NCBI GenBank assembly: GCA_020852275.1
Contig: JADZBE010000020.1
Location: forward strand, 62,001 to 126,000
DNA length: 64,000 nt
Origin: Phycisphaerales bacterium
GTDB taxonomy: Bacteria; Planctomycetota; Phycisphaerae; UBA1845
Direction of reading: 5' to 3'
Shown here piece by piece: positions 52,587 through 64,000 of this stretch (within the stretch, counting starts at the first letter, position 1; every line of letters begins with the position of its first letter). Position numbers and translations under genes: made by a program. The notes under the pieces are model-generated. The model did not search any database. It saw only the letters and a list, made by a program, of their open reading frames with translations, and had not been told where the DNA came from.

Positions 52587-53390
52587 AAATCAAACCGCGG
52601 ATCAAAATCAATCAAACCACACGACCAGAACCATCTAACCACGGACCAGGAACGTTCAGACCACGGGCCGAGGTCCGCCTGCATCCTTCTCACGATAACG
52701 CGCTCGCCGAGTTCGCCCATCCCATGCGCGACCCACCTCGGCTTCACGGGTTCTCCCCGCACACCGCATCTCCCTCGTGCGACGCGCGAGGTGTGAATCG
52801 CTGGGCGAATCACCCTGCCCCCGCTCCTCTCTGGCAGCGAAGGAGTGAAAGCCGACCTCCTGCCGTAGCGGGCGAAAAGCCCCGGAATGGTAACGGCTAA
52901 AGGGCTGTTTGTCCCCTGGGACCATGATCACGCAGGAGGTCGACGAGGGGTAAGCCCATGTCGGGACTCGATGTTTGCGTGATTCTCCGGTCGCGGTGGC
53001 ATCGGCACTTGAGCAGGGCAAGGCCAGGCGAATGACCCGTTCCTGGGTCTCCCGTAGTCTGCTATCAGCCCTTGGTGGAACTCGAAGCCGGACATGGGGC
53101 GCGTCACCCCCGCGCAGGCGGGGTTCCAGTCTACCCAGCAAAACCGCTGGATACGCGCCTCCTCGCAAGCTATGGGCTGGATCCCCGCCTGCGCGAGAAT
53201 GATGGAGCTGGATTCCCGCCTGCGCGAATGACGGAGCTGGATTCCCGCCTGGGCGTAAATGATGGGCGTCGCCTTTCACCGCAGACTGGTTATGATCTAA
53301 GATGGACGCTGCGGCGAGGCTTCGTCTCGCGGTCCCGGCTGCACGGCGCTGAATGTGCGGACGTTAGAAGCGGTGGATTGAAATTCGAGT
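52587..53390. other. Intergenic region with repeats between alaS and tRNA-Ser
   Basis: 804 bases. A repeat array lies at 53103-53268. The alaS promoter should be near 52600-52700 on the minus strand, but no strong match was found. Frames crossing the area translate to repeat-derived low-complexity sequence. Confidence 0.6.
53103..53268. repeat. Array of CCCGCCTGCGCG repeats
   Basis: Three forward units of about 29 bases, GGAGCTGGATTCCCGCCTGC plus GCGAATGAC (around 53174, 53205 and 53234). One reverse unit begins near 53103 with CCCCGCGCAGGCGGGGTTCC. A tandem and inverted arrangement of one dispersed repeat. Confidence 0.8.
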
Positions 53391-53477
53391 GGAGGCGTGC
53401 CCGAGCGGCTGAAGGGGACGGTTTTGAAAACCGTTGTGCGGGCAACTGCACCGGGGGTTCGAATCCCTCCGCCTCCG
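53391..53477 (+). tRNA. tRNA-Ser, anticodon TGA
   Basis: 87 nucleotides. The acceptor stem GGAGGCG/CGCCTCC has discriminator G. The anticodon stem ACGGT/ACCGT carries loop TTTGAAA, the long variable arm is typical of serine tRNA, and the T loop is TTCGAAT. CCA is not encoded. Confidence 0.95.
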
Positions 53478-53527
53478 GTGTTTCTGGCCAGTGTTAAGTC
53501 GGCGCGACCAGCTCCAGGGGCGCGAAA

Positions 53528-54205
53528 TCAGAACGGCCACTCCTCAACCTGCATCAGCGCTGGATCGCCCCAGTCCTTCCCGGGATGAAGCAGCCAGCGG
53601 AGGACGGCCAACATGCCGGCGTGCTGGCAGGCGGCGAGGAGAAGCTCCGTGTCGCCGGCCTCGCCTGCGGGAGTGCCCAGCGCCTCGGCGGGGATGCGGC
53701 GTGCGAGGGAGTCCATCCGCTCGACCCCAGCGGCCTCGGGGGGGATGCTCCCGTGCTCCATGCCCGTCCGTTCGCGGCGCCGTTGCTCGTGTCGCAGTCG
53801 CCACAGCAAGGCGTGGACCTCCGCCTCTTTCGCGCGCAGCGCGGCGTCGCAGTGAATCTCCGTATCCGCCGGGAGCAGCCCGAAGTTGAGGGTCGGGGCG
53901 CTCGCGCCGGTCTCGTGCGCCCAGCACATCAGGCAATACTGCCCCCACGCTTCATGCAGGCGCAGCAGGAGTTCCCCGTCGGTGCAGGCCTTCATGCGCT
54001 CCGGGGGAATCATCGCCTCCCGCATGCGCGTGACGGCGCCGGGCGGAACCACGTCAATCCCGCGGATCGCGCCTTGCAGCGCTGGACGGCGCTGTGCCGC
54101 GATTTTGAGTTGCACGAGGTTGGCCTGAATCACGATCGCCAGCGCGCGCACCTCCGCTGCCGAGCGATTCGGCCAGGCGTTGGGATCATGCACGGGAAGT
54201 TCCAT
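53528..54205 (-). CDS. Hypothetical protein co-translated with the sigma-54 activator
   Basis: 225 residues. Its ATG (54205) shares one base with the stop of the preceding activator gene (TGATG), so coupling is near certain. Mostly helical, with tryptophan-rich C terminus (LRWLLHPGKDWGDPALMQVEEWPF) and cysteines in YCLMCW. No signal peptide or membrane helix. I do not recognise a family. The frame continues upstream through the activator gene in another phase, which is a shadow. Confidence 0.6.
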   Translation of the reverse strand: MELPVHDPNAWPNRSAAEVRALAIVIQANLVQLKIAAQRRPALQGAIRGIDVVPPGAVTRMREAMIPPERMKACTDGELLLRLHEAWGQYCLMCWAHETGASAPTLNFGLLPADTEIHCDAALRAKEAEVHALLWRLRHEQRRRERTGMEHGSIPPEAAGVERMDSLARRIPAEALGTPAGEAGDTELLLAACQHAGMLAVLRWLLHPGKDWGDPALMQVEEWPF

Positions 54206-55740
54206 CAATCTCGCGGCCCCTCGGTCGTCCGCCGCAGCTTGTACTTCTTGATGCGGTAGCGAAGGTTGTCGCGGCTGATGCCCAGCGAGGCCGCCGCCCT
54301 CACCTGGTTCCAGCCGCAATCGTGGAGCGCCTTGACCACCAGCGCGCGTTCCTGATGGCGGAGCACGGAGGCGTCCAGCGCGGCGCCGTGACCCGGCTCC
54401 GTTTCGGCGCCGGCGGCGGAGATGTCCTGCGGCAGGTGCATGGGAAGGAGCTGCGTTCCGTCCGACATGAGCGCGGCGCGTTCGATCACGTTGGCGAGTT
54501 CCCGGATGTTGCCGGGCCAGGCGTGGCGCATCAGCAGGGCTGACGATTCCGGCGGGATGCTTTTGAGCTCGACGCCCAGCTCCACGCAGGCGCGGCGCGC
54601 GAAGCGGTCGGCCAGAAGCGGGATGTCGTCGCGGCGGTCGCGCAGGGGCGGCATGTGGATCGGGAAGACGTTGAGGCGGTAGAAGAGATCGTCGCGGAAC
54701 TTGCCCTCCGCGATGGCCCGTTTCAGGTCGCGGTTGGTGGCGGCGATGATGCGCACGTCGCAGGCGATGGTGCGCGTGCCGCCGACGCGCATGAACTCGC
54801 GCTCCTGCAGCACGCGGAGGAGCTTGACCTGCGTCGAGGGGCTGATGTCGCCGATTTCGTCGAGAAACAGCGTGCCGTGGTCCGCCAGCTCGAACCGCCC
54901 GATGCGCTGATTCACCGCGCCGGTAAACGCCCCCTTCTCGTGGCCGAACAGCTCGCTTTCCAGCAGCGTTTCCGTCAGGGCCGCGCAGTTGACACCGACG
55001 AAGGCCTTCTCCGCCCGGTCCGAGTTGGTGTGGATGTACTTGGCGAGCACCTCCTTGCCGGTGCCGGTCTCGCCCAGGAGCAGCACGGTGGCGTTGGTCC
55101 GCGCGACGCGGTTGGCGAGGTCCAGCATCCGCCGCAGCGCCGGCGACTGACCGATGATCTCCACGCCCGACAGCACCGACTCGCGCAGCCCGAGGTTCTC
55201 CTTCTTGAGGGTCTCGTGCTTCTGCGCGTTGTGCGTGCTGCACGCCGCGAGGTTGGCGAAGACCTTCAGCATTTCCAGATCCGCCGGCTCGAAAGGACCG
55301 GCGCCGGCGCTGTTGAGCGCCTCCACCACGCCGACGACCTCGGATTTGTGAATCATCGGCGCCGCCAGCAGCTCGCGCGTGTGAAATGCGATGCGGCGGT
55401 CGAACTCGGGATAGAAGTCTTTTCGCGTGGCGACGTCGTGCACCCACTCGGCCTGCCGCGACTTGAGTACGTGTCCGGCGATGCCCAGCTCGGCGTCGAA
55501 CTCTTCGCCGATGAGCCAGGCGCCGTGCTCGCCCACCGCGGCGGCGAAGATCAGCTTGAGACGGCGTCGGTCGTAGAGCAGAACGCTGCTTCCCTCGGCG
55601 CGCGTAACGGCCCGCGCGGCGCGGGCGATCTGCGCCAGCACCGTCTCGAAATCGAGCGTGGAGTTGATCGCCGACGACGCCTCCGTCAGCGCCCGCAGCG
55701 ATTCCACCGGCAGATTCAGATGTGATTCGCTTTCGCCCAC
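54205..55740 (-). CDS. GAF-domain sigma-54-dependent transcription activator
   Basis: 511 residues from GTG 55740. A GAF domain (about 15-165) is followed by an AAA+ domain (190-425) with Walker A GETGTGKE and the complete sigma-54 contact motif GAFTGA. The Fis-type HTH is [25 protein letters not shown]. There is no receiver domain, so it senses a small molecule or redox state through the GAF domain, in the manner of NifA or NorR. The downstream unknown gene is translationally coupled. No -24/-12 promoter was assigned. Confidence 0.9.
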   Translation of the reverse strand: MGESESHLNLPVESLRALTEASSAINSTLDFETVLAQIARAARAVTRAEGSSVLLYDRRRLKLIFAAAVGEHGAWLIGEEFDAELGIAGHVLKSRQAEWVHDVATRKDFYPEFDRRIAFHTRELLAAPMIHKSEVVGVVEALNSAGAGPFEPADLEMLKVFANLAACSTHNAQKHETLKKENLGLRESVLSGVEIIGQSPALRRMLDLANRVARTNATVLLLGETGTGKEVLAKYIHTNSDRAEKAFVGVNCAALTETLLESELFGHEKGAFTGAVNQRIGRFELADHGTLFLDEIGDISPSTQVKLLRVLQEREFMRVGGTRTIACDVRIIAATNRDLKRAIAEGKFRDDLFYRLNVFPIHMPPLRDRRDDIPLLADRFARRACVELGVELKSIPPESSALLMRHAWPGNIRELANVIERAALMSDGTQLLPMHLPQDISAAGAETEPGHGAALDASVLRHQERALVVKALHDCGWNQVRAAASLGISRDNLRYRIKKYKLRRTTEGPRD

Positions 55741-55800
55741 CGCCTGCTCACCCGCTCTCCTGATCGTCCCGCCCGCAGATCACATGCTTCCCGAAACGCC

Positions 55801-56403
55801 TCACGGCAGGACTTCGATCGGATCACCCACGCGAAGGACGCTGAAGAGCTCCTCGATGTCGGCATCGCGGAACGCCACGCACCCGCCGGTCCAGTCGGTC
55901 CCGCGCCGGCCTCCGTGTAGCCCGATCCCGCCGCCCAGAGCCGTGTTCCAAGGCGGGCACGCACCGAGGAGTTCGGATTGGTGGATGGTCTCGGCTTCGC
56001 CGATGGAGACCATTCCGAGTTCATGCCCACGCCGCGCCGAGGCGGCATTGGGGTAACTGAGTCCAAGGAAGCGGTGATGCTCGCTGGCGGCGTTTCGTGT
56101 GACCACGTGAAATTGCCCTTCGGGGGTTTCACCGGTCAGGAAATCCGATCCCGCGCGATACCCGCCGCCGCCCACGTCAACCGCGTAGGCCCAGACGAGC
56201 TGCGAACCATCGTACAGATAGGCGGTGTGCCGGGATTTCAAGATGATCACGCGGGGATGCACGAGGCGCAGGACGCCCGCACCCCCCGCCGGCCCGGAAG
56301 AACTCGAGTTCGACCCCAGCAAGGTGGGCACGACGCCGGCGCCGATCAGGCATACCAGCGCCGCGCGCACGCCGCACTTTCGATAGTCAAAGCGCTCCCG
56401 CAC
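55801..56403 (-). CDS. L,D-transpeptidase (YkuD domain)
   Basis: 200 residues from GTG 56403. An N-terminal membrane anchor or signal (about 12-30) is followed by a YkuD domain (50-198). The catalytic pair is H163 (GLHGG) and C175 (TGGCVAFRD), matching the HG-x(n)-S/T-x-G-C signature. Cross-links peptidoglycan peptides or attaches proteins to them in the periplasm. Confidence 0.85.
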   Translation of the reverse strand: MRERFDYRKCGVRAALVCLIGAGVVPTLLGSNSSSSGPAGGAGVLRLVHPRVIILKSRHTAYLYDGSQLVWAYAVDVGGGGYRAGSDFLTGETPEGQFHVVTRNAASEHHRFLGLSYPNAASARRGHELGMVSIGEAETIHQSELLGACPPWNTALGGGIGLHGGRRGTDWTGGCVAFRDADIEELFSVLRVGDPIEVLP

Positions 56404-56688
56404 GAATCAGCCAACTCCCTGATTCCCTCGCCGGCGAACGACATGATTTTCGGCTTGCCATGACGGTTCTCAAGCCATGTCCGCCAGTGGTCACCGCCCG
56501 ACGCGTCCAGACCGTGACAATCCACCTCCGTGAATCGTCCAGCCGCCACGCATCGCGCGCAGCGATGGTACGCTGAAAAGGGAAATAGTAAACCTAGACG
56601 TTAGGTCCGGTTTTCGTGTTTTCGACCGCCCGCCGCCCGCCCCGCGCGAACCCTGCCCCGGCGATCTTCGTAGTCATACAATGAAGAC
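56404..56688. other. Divergent intergenic region
   Basis: 285 bases between the L,D-transpeptidase and the ECF sigma gene. It is less GC-rich near 56580-56600 (AGGGAAATAGTAAACC), a plausible place for promoters in both directions, but no clear boxes were assigned. Confidence 0.4.
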
Positions 56689-57321
56689 ATGCTGACGCCT
56701 ACGGATGAGGAACTCCTGCGCGAGTACGTCGCGGGCCGGGCGGCGGGCTTCGAATTGCTCGTTCGTCGTCACGGGTCGTCCGTGTACCAGTTCGCGCAGA
56801 GGTTCACGCACAACGGGGCGGCCTCGGAGGACGTGGTGCAGGAGACGTTCCTGCAGGTGAGCCTCTCGGCGTCGAAGTTCGAAGAGGGGCGCAAGTTTCG
56901 GCCTTGGCTCTACGCGATCGCGGCCAACAAGGCGCGCGACTGGCTGCGGGGGCGGCAGCGGAAACACGAAGTGTCGCTGGATGCCGACATCGGCGCTGAG
57001 CCGGACGCGCACAAGCGGTTCGTCGAAGTGCTTCATGCGGAGGCGGCGGACCCCAGTGAGGAGCTGGAGCATCATGACAACCGGCGCGCGGTGCGCAGCA
57101 TCGTGGAAAGCATGCCGCGCGGGTTTTGGGAGGTGCTGGTGCTGGCGTACTACCACCACTTCCGATATCGAGAGATCGGGGAGATTCTGGGGATCCCCTT
57201 GGGCACGGTGAAGAGCCGGCTGCATGCGGCGATCGCGTATTTCGGAGAGCGGTACCGGGAGATTCACGCAGCGCGACGCGAAGCGGCCAGGCGGATCGAC
57301 GACTCGGATGAAGACGTGTAA
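56689..57321 (+). CDS. ECF-type RNA polymerase sigma factor
   Basis: 210 residues. Sigma region 2 (about 15-90) has GFELLVRRHGSSVYQFAQRF and EDVVQETFLQV; WLYAIAANKARDWLR is the end of region 2. Region 4 (about 140-195) has MPRGFWEVLVLAYYHHFRYREIGEILGIPLGTVKSRLHAAI. Region 2 and region 4 are joined by a charged linker. The next gene encodes a membrane protein with an anti-sigma-like start. A 95-base repeat element lies between the two genes. Confidence 0.88.
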   Translation: MLTPTDEELLREYVAGRAAGFELLVRRHGSSVYQFAQRFTHNGAASEDVVQETFLQVSLSASKFEEGRKFRPWLYAIAANKARDWLRGRQRKHEVSLDADIGAEPDAHKRFVEVLHAEAADPSEELEHHDNRRAVRSIVESMPRGFWEVLVLAYYHHFRYREIGEILGIPLGTVKSRLHAAIAYFGERYREIHAARREAARRIDDSDEDV

Positions 57322-57330
57322 GAGAGCACC

Positions 57331-57425
57331 GTAGGGCGGGCTATGCCCGCCGCGCGGTGGGAGCGGTTCGCAGGCAAGGCCAGCCTGCGGGGCTGCGAGC
57401 GGGTGGCGGGCGCAGCCTGCCCTAC
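57331..57425. repeat. 95-base element with 21-base terminal inverted repeats
   Basis: Ends GTAGGGCGGGCTATGCCCGCC and, inverted, GTAGGGCAGGCTGCGCCCGCC match at 18 of 21 positions. A second hairpin lies inside (CGCAGGC at 57369, GCCTGCG at 57383). It lies between the sigma gene and its partner. This is a MITE- or REP-like element with no coding capacity. Confidence 0.75.
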
Positions 57426-57521
57426 AAAGACCGCACGGGTTTGTTTGGCGCGACGCGCAACGAGATGACGCGCCCGCGAAGTTTCGACGTAGCCGCGACA
57501 CAAGGTTGACTGAAACGCATC

Positions 57522-58649
57522 TTGGATCCCAGACCGACAAAACCCGTCGAAGACCTGCTCATCGATCGGCATCTCGGCCAGATCGACGAGGACGACCGTG
57601 CCTGGCTCGCGGCACGCGCGGACCGGGATGATTCCCTGCGGGGTCAGGACGAGGCCGCGGGGCGCATCCTGCAACGGCTCGACGCCCACTGGGTCGCCCC
57701 CGCGCCCTCCAACCTCACGGAGAAAGTGCTGCGCCATGTGGAAGCCAACCGGGCGGAAGCCGTGGCTGAACCGGCGCGATCGAAGCCCGCCGGTGCGGTC
57801 CATCCGGGCAAGGAACCGGCGATTCTCCCGGGCATGACGCCCGCTTCGGACGGCGGATACTCCGGCCGCACGGTCCGCTTTTCGCTGCGCGATCTGCTCG
57901 CCGTGGCGGCGTGCATCGGCTTGTTTCTCGGCGTGTTGATTCCGACGATGCAGCGGTTGCACAGCCACGCGCGGCGCGTGCAATGCGTGGGAAACCTCGA
58001 GTCCATCTCGCAGGCGCTGAGCGCCTACGGGCGCGAGTTTGGCGGCGCGCTGCCCCATGCTGGAACCCTGATGGGTGCTTCATGGCTCTACGCTCCGCCG
58101 GGCGGGGCGCCGCACCTGTCCAACAGCCGCCATCCGTATCTGCTCGTCGGATTCGGATACCTTCCGCAGGAGAGCAAGTTTCGCTGTCCCTCCAGCGCAG
58201 CGCCCATCGGTGACGAGTCGCACGGCTTGAGCGGCGCGACGGACCCGGCAAGGCCCGCGCCTGCGTCGCCGCGCGACGACTTCCTGGATCCGGCCTCCTG
58301 TTCTTACGACAGCCTCAATATGGCCGGTGCGGCGCCGAACCTCTTCGACGCGCCGCAGCAGGCGTACATGAGCGATGCGAATCCGCTCTTCGTCAGCGGC
58401 GTCTTCCGCGAATCCGTGAATCCCAACAGCACAAACTCTCCCCTCCACGACGCCGGCACGGGGCAGAACGTCCTGCAGTTGGACGGCTCCGTGAACTGGC
58501 TTACCTCGCCGTTTCGCACCAGGCGTGACAACCTCTGGCTCGCCGGCGACCTCCACCGCTACACGGGTACGGAAGCACAGAGCGACGCGGACGACGCGTT
58601 CCTCGTGCCGGCCACCCCGGCGCCGAAGGCCGGCAGGCGCAATCCTTGA
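57522..58649 (+). CDS. Membrane protein with anti-sigma-like N terminus and pseudopilin-like (DUF1559-type) C terminus
   Basis: 375 residues from TTG 57522; there is no ATG, and CTG 57510, with AAGG just before it, is an alternative. Residues 1-65 resemble the cytoplasmic segment of sigma partners (LLIDRHLGQIDEDDRAWLAARADRD). One membrane helix follows a basic patch at about 120-145 (FSLRDLLAVAACIGLFLGVLIPTM). The periplasmic part resembles planctomycete pseudopilins of the DUF1559 type, with QCVGNLESISQALSAYGREFGG after the helix and a HDAGTGQNVLQLDGS end that approximates the H-x9-DG motif. It could transmit an envelope signal to the adjacent ECF sigma factor (inference). Confidence 0.72.
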   Translation: MDPRPTKPVEDLLIDRHLGQIDEDDRAWLAARADRDDSLRGQDEAAGRILQRLDAHWVAPAPSNLTEKVLRHVEANRAEAVAEPARSKPAGAVHPGKEPAILPGMTPASDGGYSGRTVRFSLRDLLAVAACIGLFLGVLIPTMQRLHSHARRVQCVGNLESISQALSAYGREFGGALPHAGTLMGASWLYAPPGGAPHLSNSRHPYLLVGFGYLPQESKFRCPSSAAPIGDESHGLSGATDPARPAPASPRDDFLDPASCSYDSLNMAGAAPNLFDAPQQAYMSDANPLFVSGVFRESVNPNSTNSPLHDAGTGQNVLQLDGSVNWLTSPFRTRRDNLWLAGDLHRYTGTEAQSDADDAFLVPATPAPKAGRRNP

Positions 58650-58923
58650 GTAGGCGTGATCCACACCGCGCCCCGCTCGATCCGTACCGCGCGCCTCAGC
58701 AAGCGGGTTCCCAGTCCCGCTCTCGGCCTGAACCCGTTACCGATCCGAACTCGCGCCGGATCAGAACGCGCTCCTTCACGGTAGCGGCGCAGTCAGCGCC
58801 GCGCCTTGGCCAGGTTGATCTTTACGGCCCCAGACCAGTTGGATACTCTCACGAAATGCGCGTTCGAAATCCCCGAGCGGACAGATCCTCGCTCCTCACG
58901 AGGCGCGATTCAGGAGATACGCC

Positions 58924-62205
<3,282 letters not shown>

Positions 62206-62235
62206 CGGCCCGGCAAGCCGAAGCAGCCGCAGAGC

Positions 62236-63759
62236 CTAGACCCGCGTCCTCGTCCACCGTCCCGGGAGATAGATGCACGTGGCGGCCAGGGCGCGCCAGG
62301 TCATGTCGGAGAACATGCCGACCCATGCGCCAGGGAGGGCGCCGTGCCGCACGATGCCGAAGTAGTAACCCAGCGGCAGGCGGATCGCCAGCATTCCCAC
62401 GGCAGTGATGAGCAGAGGGAGCCTTGTGTTCCCCGCGCCGCGCAGCGCGCCGATGTACACGATGGAGATCGCCAGGCACGGCTGAAAGAAAGCGAGCGTG
62501 CGGAACGGACCCGCGCCGACGTCATGCACCAGCGGATCGCGCGCCGCCATCACGCGGAAGATCGGATCCGAGAAGACGTAGAAGAAGACAGCCGCGATGA
62601 GGATGAGCATGCCCGATTGCAGGACGCCCTCGTGCCCCGCGCGCCGCGCCCGGTGAATGTCGCGCGCGCCGAGCGCCTGCCCGACGATGGTGGCGGTGGC
62701 GGTGGCCCATGCCAGCGCGGGCAGGTAGCTGAGGCTCTCGATGCGCACGGCGATGATGTGCGCTGCGTACATGGCTTTGCCTGGGGCCCCTTCCGCCAGC
62801 TCTGAGATGATCCGCAGGAACATGAACTGCCCGAACCACATGATCAAAGCGTCCACCGCCGCGGGCAGGCCGATGCGCAGCAGGCGGCGCATCGTCTCGC
62901 CCTCCACGCGCAGCGAACCGTGCCCCAGCTTCAGCCCCATGCGCCCGCGGAGCATGACGAAGAGCGCCATCGCGGCGCCGCACCACCGTGCGATGACCGT
63001 CCCGGTGACAATGCCGTTGACGCCCATCTCGGGAAACGGACCGGTCCCATGCACCAGCGCCCAGGAAATCGACATGTTCAGGACGTTCATGACGGCGTAG
63101 ATGAGCATCGGCGTGCGCATGTCGCCGGCGCCGCGCAGCGCCGCGCCGGTGGCGAGCATCACGCTGACGGCCGCGTAGCCGAGCGAGTCGTAGCGCAGGA
63201 AGTCGATGGTGATCGCGCCCGCTTCGCCGGTCATGTTCTGCCACGCGGCGAACCACGGCGCGGAGCCGGCCAGCGCGACGGCGACCAGCAGGCCGGTGCA
63301 GACGGCGAGCATGATGGATTGATTGCAGACGCGATCGGCGCCCGCGAAATCGCGGGAGCCGACGTGCCGGGCGACCAGCGCCGTCGTGCCCACGGCCACG
63401 AGGGAAAACAGCAGCGTGGCGAACCAGCTTACATACGCGGCGAGTCCCACGGCGTTGGTCGCGGTGGTGTTGATCTGCCCCGCGAGGTACACGTCCCACA
63501 TGCCGACGCAGGCGTTGAGGAGCTGTTCGCCAAGCACGGGGAGCGCGAGGACGAACAGCGTGCGCCGCAGGTCGCCGGACGTGACGGCATCGACCTGCCC
63601 CAGCGATGCCACGGAACTTGCGCCTTCGCCGTCAGCCATGGTGTAGGGGTGCGCCCGCAGGAGCGCACCCTCCGTCCGCACTGTAGGGCGCGCGACGCAC
63701 ACGGTCAAAACGCGCCGGTCTGTTCGCGCGTCGTCACTTTCAGCACGGTCGTTCTCCAT
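62236..63759 (-). CDS. MATE-family multidrug exporter
   Basis: 507 residues with 12 membrane helices in two related halves. ALPVLGEQLLNACVGMWDVYLAGQI, GTTALVARHVG and LGYAAVSVMLATGAALRGAGDMRTPM are MatE features, and the second half repeats the GQALGARD segment. A sodium- or proton-coupled antiporter exporting drugs or metabolites. The first about 40 residues are non-hydrophobic; the start may be the internal ATG at 63639. It is convergent with the glycosidase gene. Confidence 0.85.
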   Translation of the reverse strand: MENDRAESDDARTDRRVLTVCVARPTVRTEGALLRAHPYTMADGEGASSVASLGQVDAVTSGDLRRTLFVLALPVLGEQLLNACVGMWDVYLAGQINTTATNAVGLAAYVSWFATLLFSLVAVGTTALVARHVGSRDFAGADRVCNQSIMLAVCTGLLVAVALAGSAPWFAAWQNMTGEAGAITIDFLRYDSLGYAAVSVMLATGAALRGAGDMRTPMLIYAVMNVLNMSISWALVHGTGPFPEMGVNGIVTGTVIARWCGAAMALFVMLRGRMGLKLGHGSLRVEGETMRRLLRIGLPAAVDALIMWFGQFMFLRIISELAEGAPGKAMYAAHIIAVRIESLSYLPALAWATATATIVGQALGARDIHRARRAGHEGVLQSGMLILIAAVFFYVFSDPIFRVMAARDPLVHDVGAGPFRTLAFFQPCLAISIVYIGALRGAGNTRLPLLITAVGMLAIRLPLGYYFGIVRHGALPGAWVGMFSDMTWRALAATCIYLPGRWTRTRV

Positions 63760-64000
63760 GACTCACCGGACGAGAGAGGGCGCTGGTCCGCGGGTGTGGA
63801 CCCGCGCCGCCCACAGGCTGAAATGCCGTGCAGCGGGAGCCTGAGTGTATGCTCAGCGCAGCGGGAGCTTGGGGGTATGGCTGCGCGCGAGTACGATCCC
63901 GCTCGCGTCAGGATGGCTCGCAAGGTCGGTCAAGTTGCAAGACCGGTCCCGCTGCGTGCAACCGCGCCCGGGAGCGCATTCTGAATGAGACCGGCATGAG
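63760..64000. other. Right-edge non-coding sequence
   Basis: 241 bases. It contains a near-direct repeat of GCAGCGGGAGC followed by a GTATG word, near 63827 and 63860. No gene start recognised before the window ends. Confidence 0.4.

Noticed and set aside
53103-53268. CRISPR array
   Set aside because: Repeats are adjacent without unique spacers, partly inverted, and no cas genes are in the window.
54206-55447. Upstream extension of the 53528 frame to 639 residues
   Set aside because: The extension lies out of phase inside the sigma-54 activator and reads as arginine- and glycine-rich shadow; a coupled ATG at 54205 explains the real gene.

Overview
The window is GC-rich chromosomal DNA, densely coding on both strands. 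No phage, integrase, transposase or CRISPR array was recognised. The gene content suggests a planctomycete-like Gram-negative bacterium: ECF sigma factors paired with membrane proteins that look like anti-sigma factors, a pseudopilin-like DUF1559-type protein, a sulfatase-superfamily enzyme, a GH106-like glycosidase, an LptB-type ATPase, a propeller protein, and many short palindromic repeats. The assignment is an inference from gene content, since no 16S rRNA gene is present.

Layout. 1-2820: a NeuA-NeuB fusion (sialic-acid-type sugar synthesis and activation, running off the left edge) diverges from a HAD phosphatase with a membrane tail. 3017-15341: the most notable locus. A small protein with a duplicated four-cysteine motif is divergent from a tightly overlapping operon. 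That operon has two HTH-EIIA regulators, two HyfB-like antiporter subunits, HyfC-, HyfE- and HyfF-like membrane subunits, a NuoCD/HyfG-like large subunit with all four NiFe-binding cysteines replaced, and a ferredoxin-NuoB fusion. This is an energy-converting-hydrogenase-related (Ehr) complex and cannot be a normal hydrogenase. 15474-18754: a membrane protein, an orphan barstar, a beta-propeller protein, tRNA-Pro and a possible 23-residue membrane peptide. 19371-25847: an enlarged signal peptidase I, an LptB-like ATPase, a rhodanese and DoxX/MauE pair, and a secreted zinc metallopeptidase. 25968-33429: a housekeeping run of rsgA, cdsA, phoH/ybeZ, the 7TM-HD phosphodiesterase, ybeY and a CorC-like gene. 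33449-38355: a lipoprotein, hslV, a decayed DNA methyltransferase and a sulfatase-like enzyme. 39489-42797: an ECF sigma factor with an anti-sigma/VWA membrane protein. 43466-48764: a cytoplasmic histidine kinase with an NtrC-type regulator, followed by a second cysteine-rich small protein and glutamate dehydrogenase. 49293-56403: alanyl-tRNA synthetase with three repeat-derived in-frame insertions, tRNA-Ser, a GAF/sigma-54 activator with an unknown partner, and an L,D-transpeptidase. 56689-63759: another ECF sigma factor with a membrane partner, a GH106-like glycosidase and a MATE exporter.

Two themes stand out. First, the Ehr operon with its HTH-EIIA pair and divergent 8-Cys protein looks like a self-contained, regulated ion-pumping module whose electron donor and acceptor are unknown. 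Second, several families of palindromic repeats fill the intergenic regions. At least two of them have entered the alaS reading frame without breaking it, which resembles the protein-coding palindromic elements of Rickettsia.
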